64,000 nt of DNA, taken from contig SPPL01000001.1 of assembly GCA_004570955.1 (NCBI GenBank), positions 372,001-436,000 on the forward strand, given 5' to 3'. Of the stretch, positions 63,316 through 64,000 are shown in pieces (within the stretch, counting starts at the first letter, position 1; every line of letters starts with the position of its first letter). The stretch is from Jeotgalicoccus nanhaiensis (GTDB lineage Bacteria; Bacillota; Bacilli; Staphylococcales; Salinicoccaceae). Under the pieces are notes generated by a model. It made no database searches. It was not told the origin of the DNA and worked only from the letters and a program-made list of their open reading frames with translations. A program made the translations under genes and the position numbers.

Positions 63316-63798
63316 ATGAAATTATTTTTATCAATATTCAGTCCTCTACTTTGTTTTGTTATATTAGGAGCACACTTATCACATTTAATTTCTGTCTGGG
63401 ATAACATACCAAGCAGCATATCCTTAATGTATTCAGGTGAAAACCCAAATCAGACCGGCTCGAAATTATTGTTATTTCTCTTACCTGTCTTAACGGTTAT
63501 TTTATGGATTTTTCTTCAGTTTTTAAGATCTATTAGAAAAAAATTTAATTATATAAATCTGACAGAAGAAAATAAAGTTTCACAGTATAACGCTATGAAC
63601 ATGATGCTGATATCAATTCAGACATTATCGTTTGTTGGTTTAATGTGTATAAACGAAGCATTCTTAAGAAATACATTAGAGTTAAATGCTAGGCTGTTTG
63701 AAACTTCAGCTATAATTTTACTTGTCTTATGCGTTGTTCCTCCACTTATAATAGCAATTTGGGCCAGGACTTCATTTAAAGAAAAAAGAACACTCTAG
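63316..63798 (+). CDS. DUF1648-like membrane protein, 160 residues
   Basis: Four to five hydrophobic segments; N-terminal SVWDNIPSSISLMYSGENPNQTGSK fits the W-x-x-IP-x-H-x-x-x-G-x-P pattern of DUF1648, though loosely. AGGAGC upstream. Its own terminator follows. Confidence 0.62.
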   Translation: MKLFLSIFSPLLCFVILGAHLSHLISVWDNIPSSISLMYSGENPNQTGSKLLLFLLPVLTVILWIFLQFLRSIRKKFNYINLTEENKVSQYNAMNMMLISIQTLSFVGLMCINEAFLRNTLELNARLFETSAIILLVLCVVPPLIIAIWARTSFKEKRTL

Positions 63799-63843
63799 AA
63801 ATTTTTATTGTTATAGTAACTTGTCTAGCATATGTAAATATTG

Positions 63844-63874
63844 AGACTCAGACCGATGAAACTGGTCTGAGTCT
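63844..63874 (+). terminator. Intrinsic terminator after the DUF1648-like gene
   Basis: 11-base-pair stem AGACTCAGACC with its complement, 9-base loop, T5. Confidence 0.93.
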
Positions 63875-63933
63875 TTTTGTAAGATACATTTATTCATAAT
63901 GTTTGGTTTATTCATCACTGCAGTCAGTAAGCG

Positions 63934-63961
63934 TTTACAAAGAATGTAAAAAAGATATACT
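63934..63961 (+). promoter_or_regulatory. Candidate promoter of a gene beyond the window
   Basis: TTTACA, 16 bases, TATACT; the window ends in AAGGGGAT, a likely ribosome-binding site, so a plus-strand gene should start just outside. Confidence 0.55.
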
Positions 63962-64000
63962 TAAATCATATACAGTAATAAATAAGTGAACTAAGGGGAT

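Overview
The window looks like a chromosomal segment of a member of the Staphylococcaceae (low-GC Firmicutes). The order uvrB-csbA ... LysM/CHAP protein, prfB, secA, hpf, comFC, comFA, degV, yvyE, tagO, gdpS, murB, sstABCD and nrdIEF resembles, from memory, the corresponding Staphylococcus block. A lipoprotein cytochrome c-551 next to prfB and roughly mid-40s % GC in genes point to a genus outside Staphylococcus proper (Jeotgalicoccus, Salinicoccus or Macrococcus type). This placement is inference. No tRNA, rRNA, CRISPR, prophage or insertion sequence was recognised.

Layout. 1-18.9 kb is housekeeping: DNA repair (uvrB with a LexA box), cell-wall hydrolase (LysM-CHAP protein with a WalR-type box), cytochrome c, release factor 2 with its programmed frameshift, SecA, ribosome hibernation, DNA-uptake comF genes, teichoic-acid TagO, GdpS, bacilliredoxin and MurB. 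19-23.1 kb is a Fur-boxed catechol-siderophore ABC importer (sstABCD). 24.8-28.3 kb is the class Ib ribonucleotide reductase operon nrdIEF, with paired NrdR boxes and a LexA-like box. 28.7-36.9 kb holds transporters, RecQ, and a pab (folate/aminobenzoate) operon that continues into two small genes and a PxpC-like protein. 37-41.3 kb holds a stress membrane protein, cytosine deaminase, a MetE-like methyltransferase, an ASCH protein and a RelBE-type toxin-antitoxin pair. 41.3-45.1 kb encodes a heterodimeric ABC exporter preceded by an attenuator. 45.1-64 kb is more accessory: oxidoreductases, hydrolase, PQQ-type lipoprotein, an orphan membrane protein, an asparaginase / NhaC / isoaspartyl dipeptidase group, three MFS transporters with LysR/AraC regulators, and from 59.9 kb an AT-rich run of small genes (ASCH, GNAT, Nudix, small membrane proteins).

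Main points for a second look: (1) the exporter leader at 44.88-45.12 kb, with a clear promoter, a 25-codon leader peptide, an alternative antiterminator pairing and two tandem terminators, resembling Bacillus bmrB-bmrCD attenuation; (2) three unrelated intergenic tandem-repeat arrays (41-bp, 83-bp composite, 51-bp hairpin units), each lying just beyond a terminator; (3) dual NrdR/LexA-like control upstream of nrdIEF; (4) proteins with altered active sites (GdpS SGEEF, an SDR without YxxxK, asymmetrical ABC ATPase sites, a cytosine deaminase loop change); (5) small genes with good ribosome-binding sites at 3229-3399, 60320-60490 and 62625-62792 that length-based gene finders miss.
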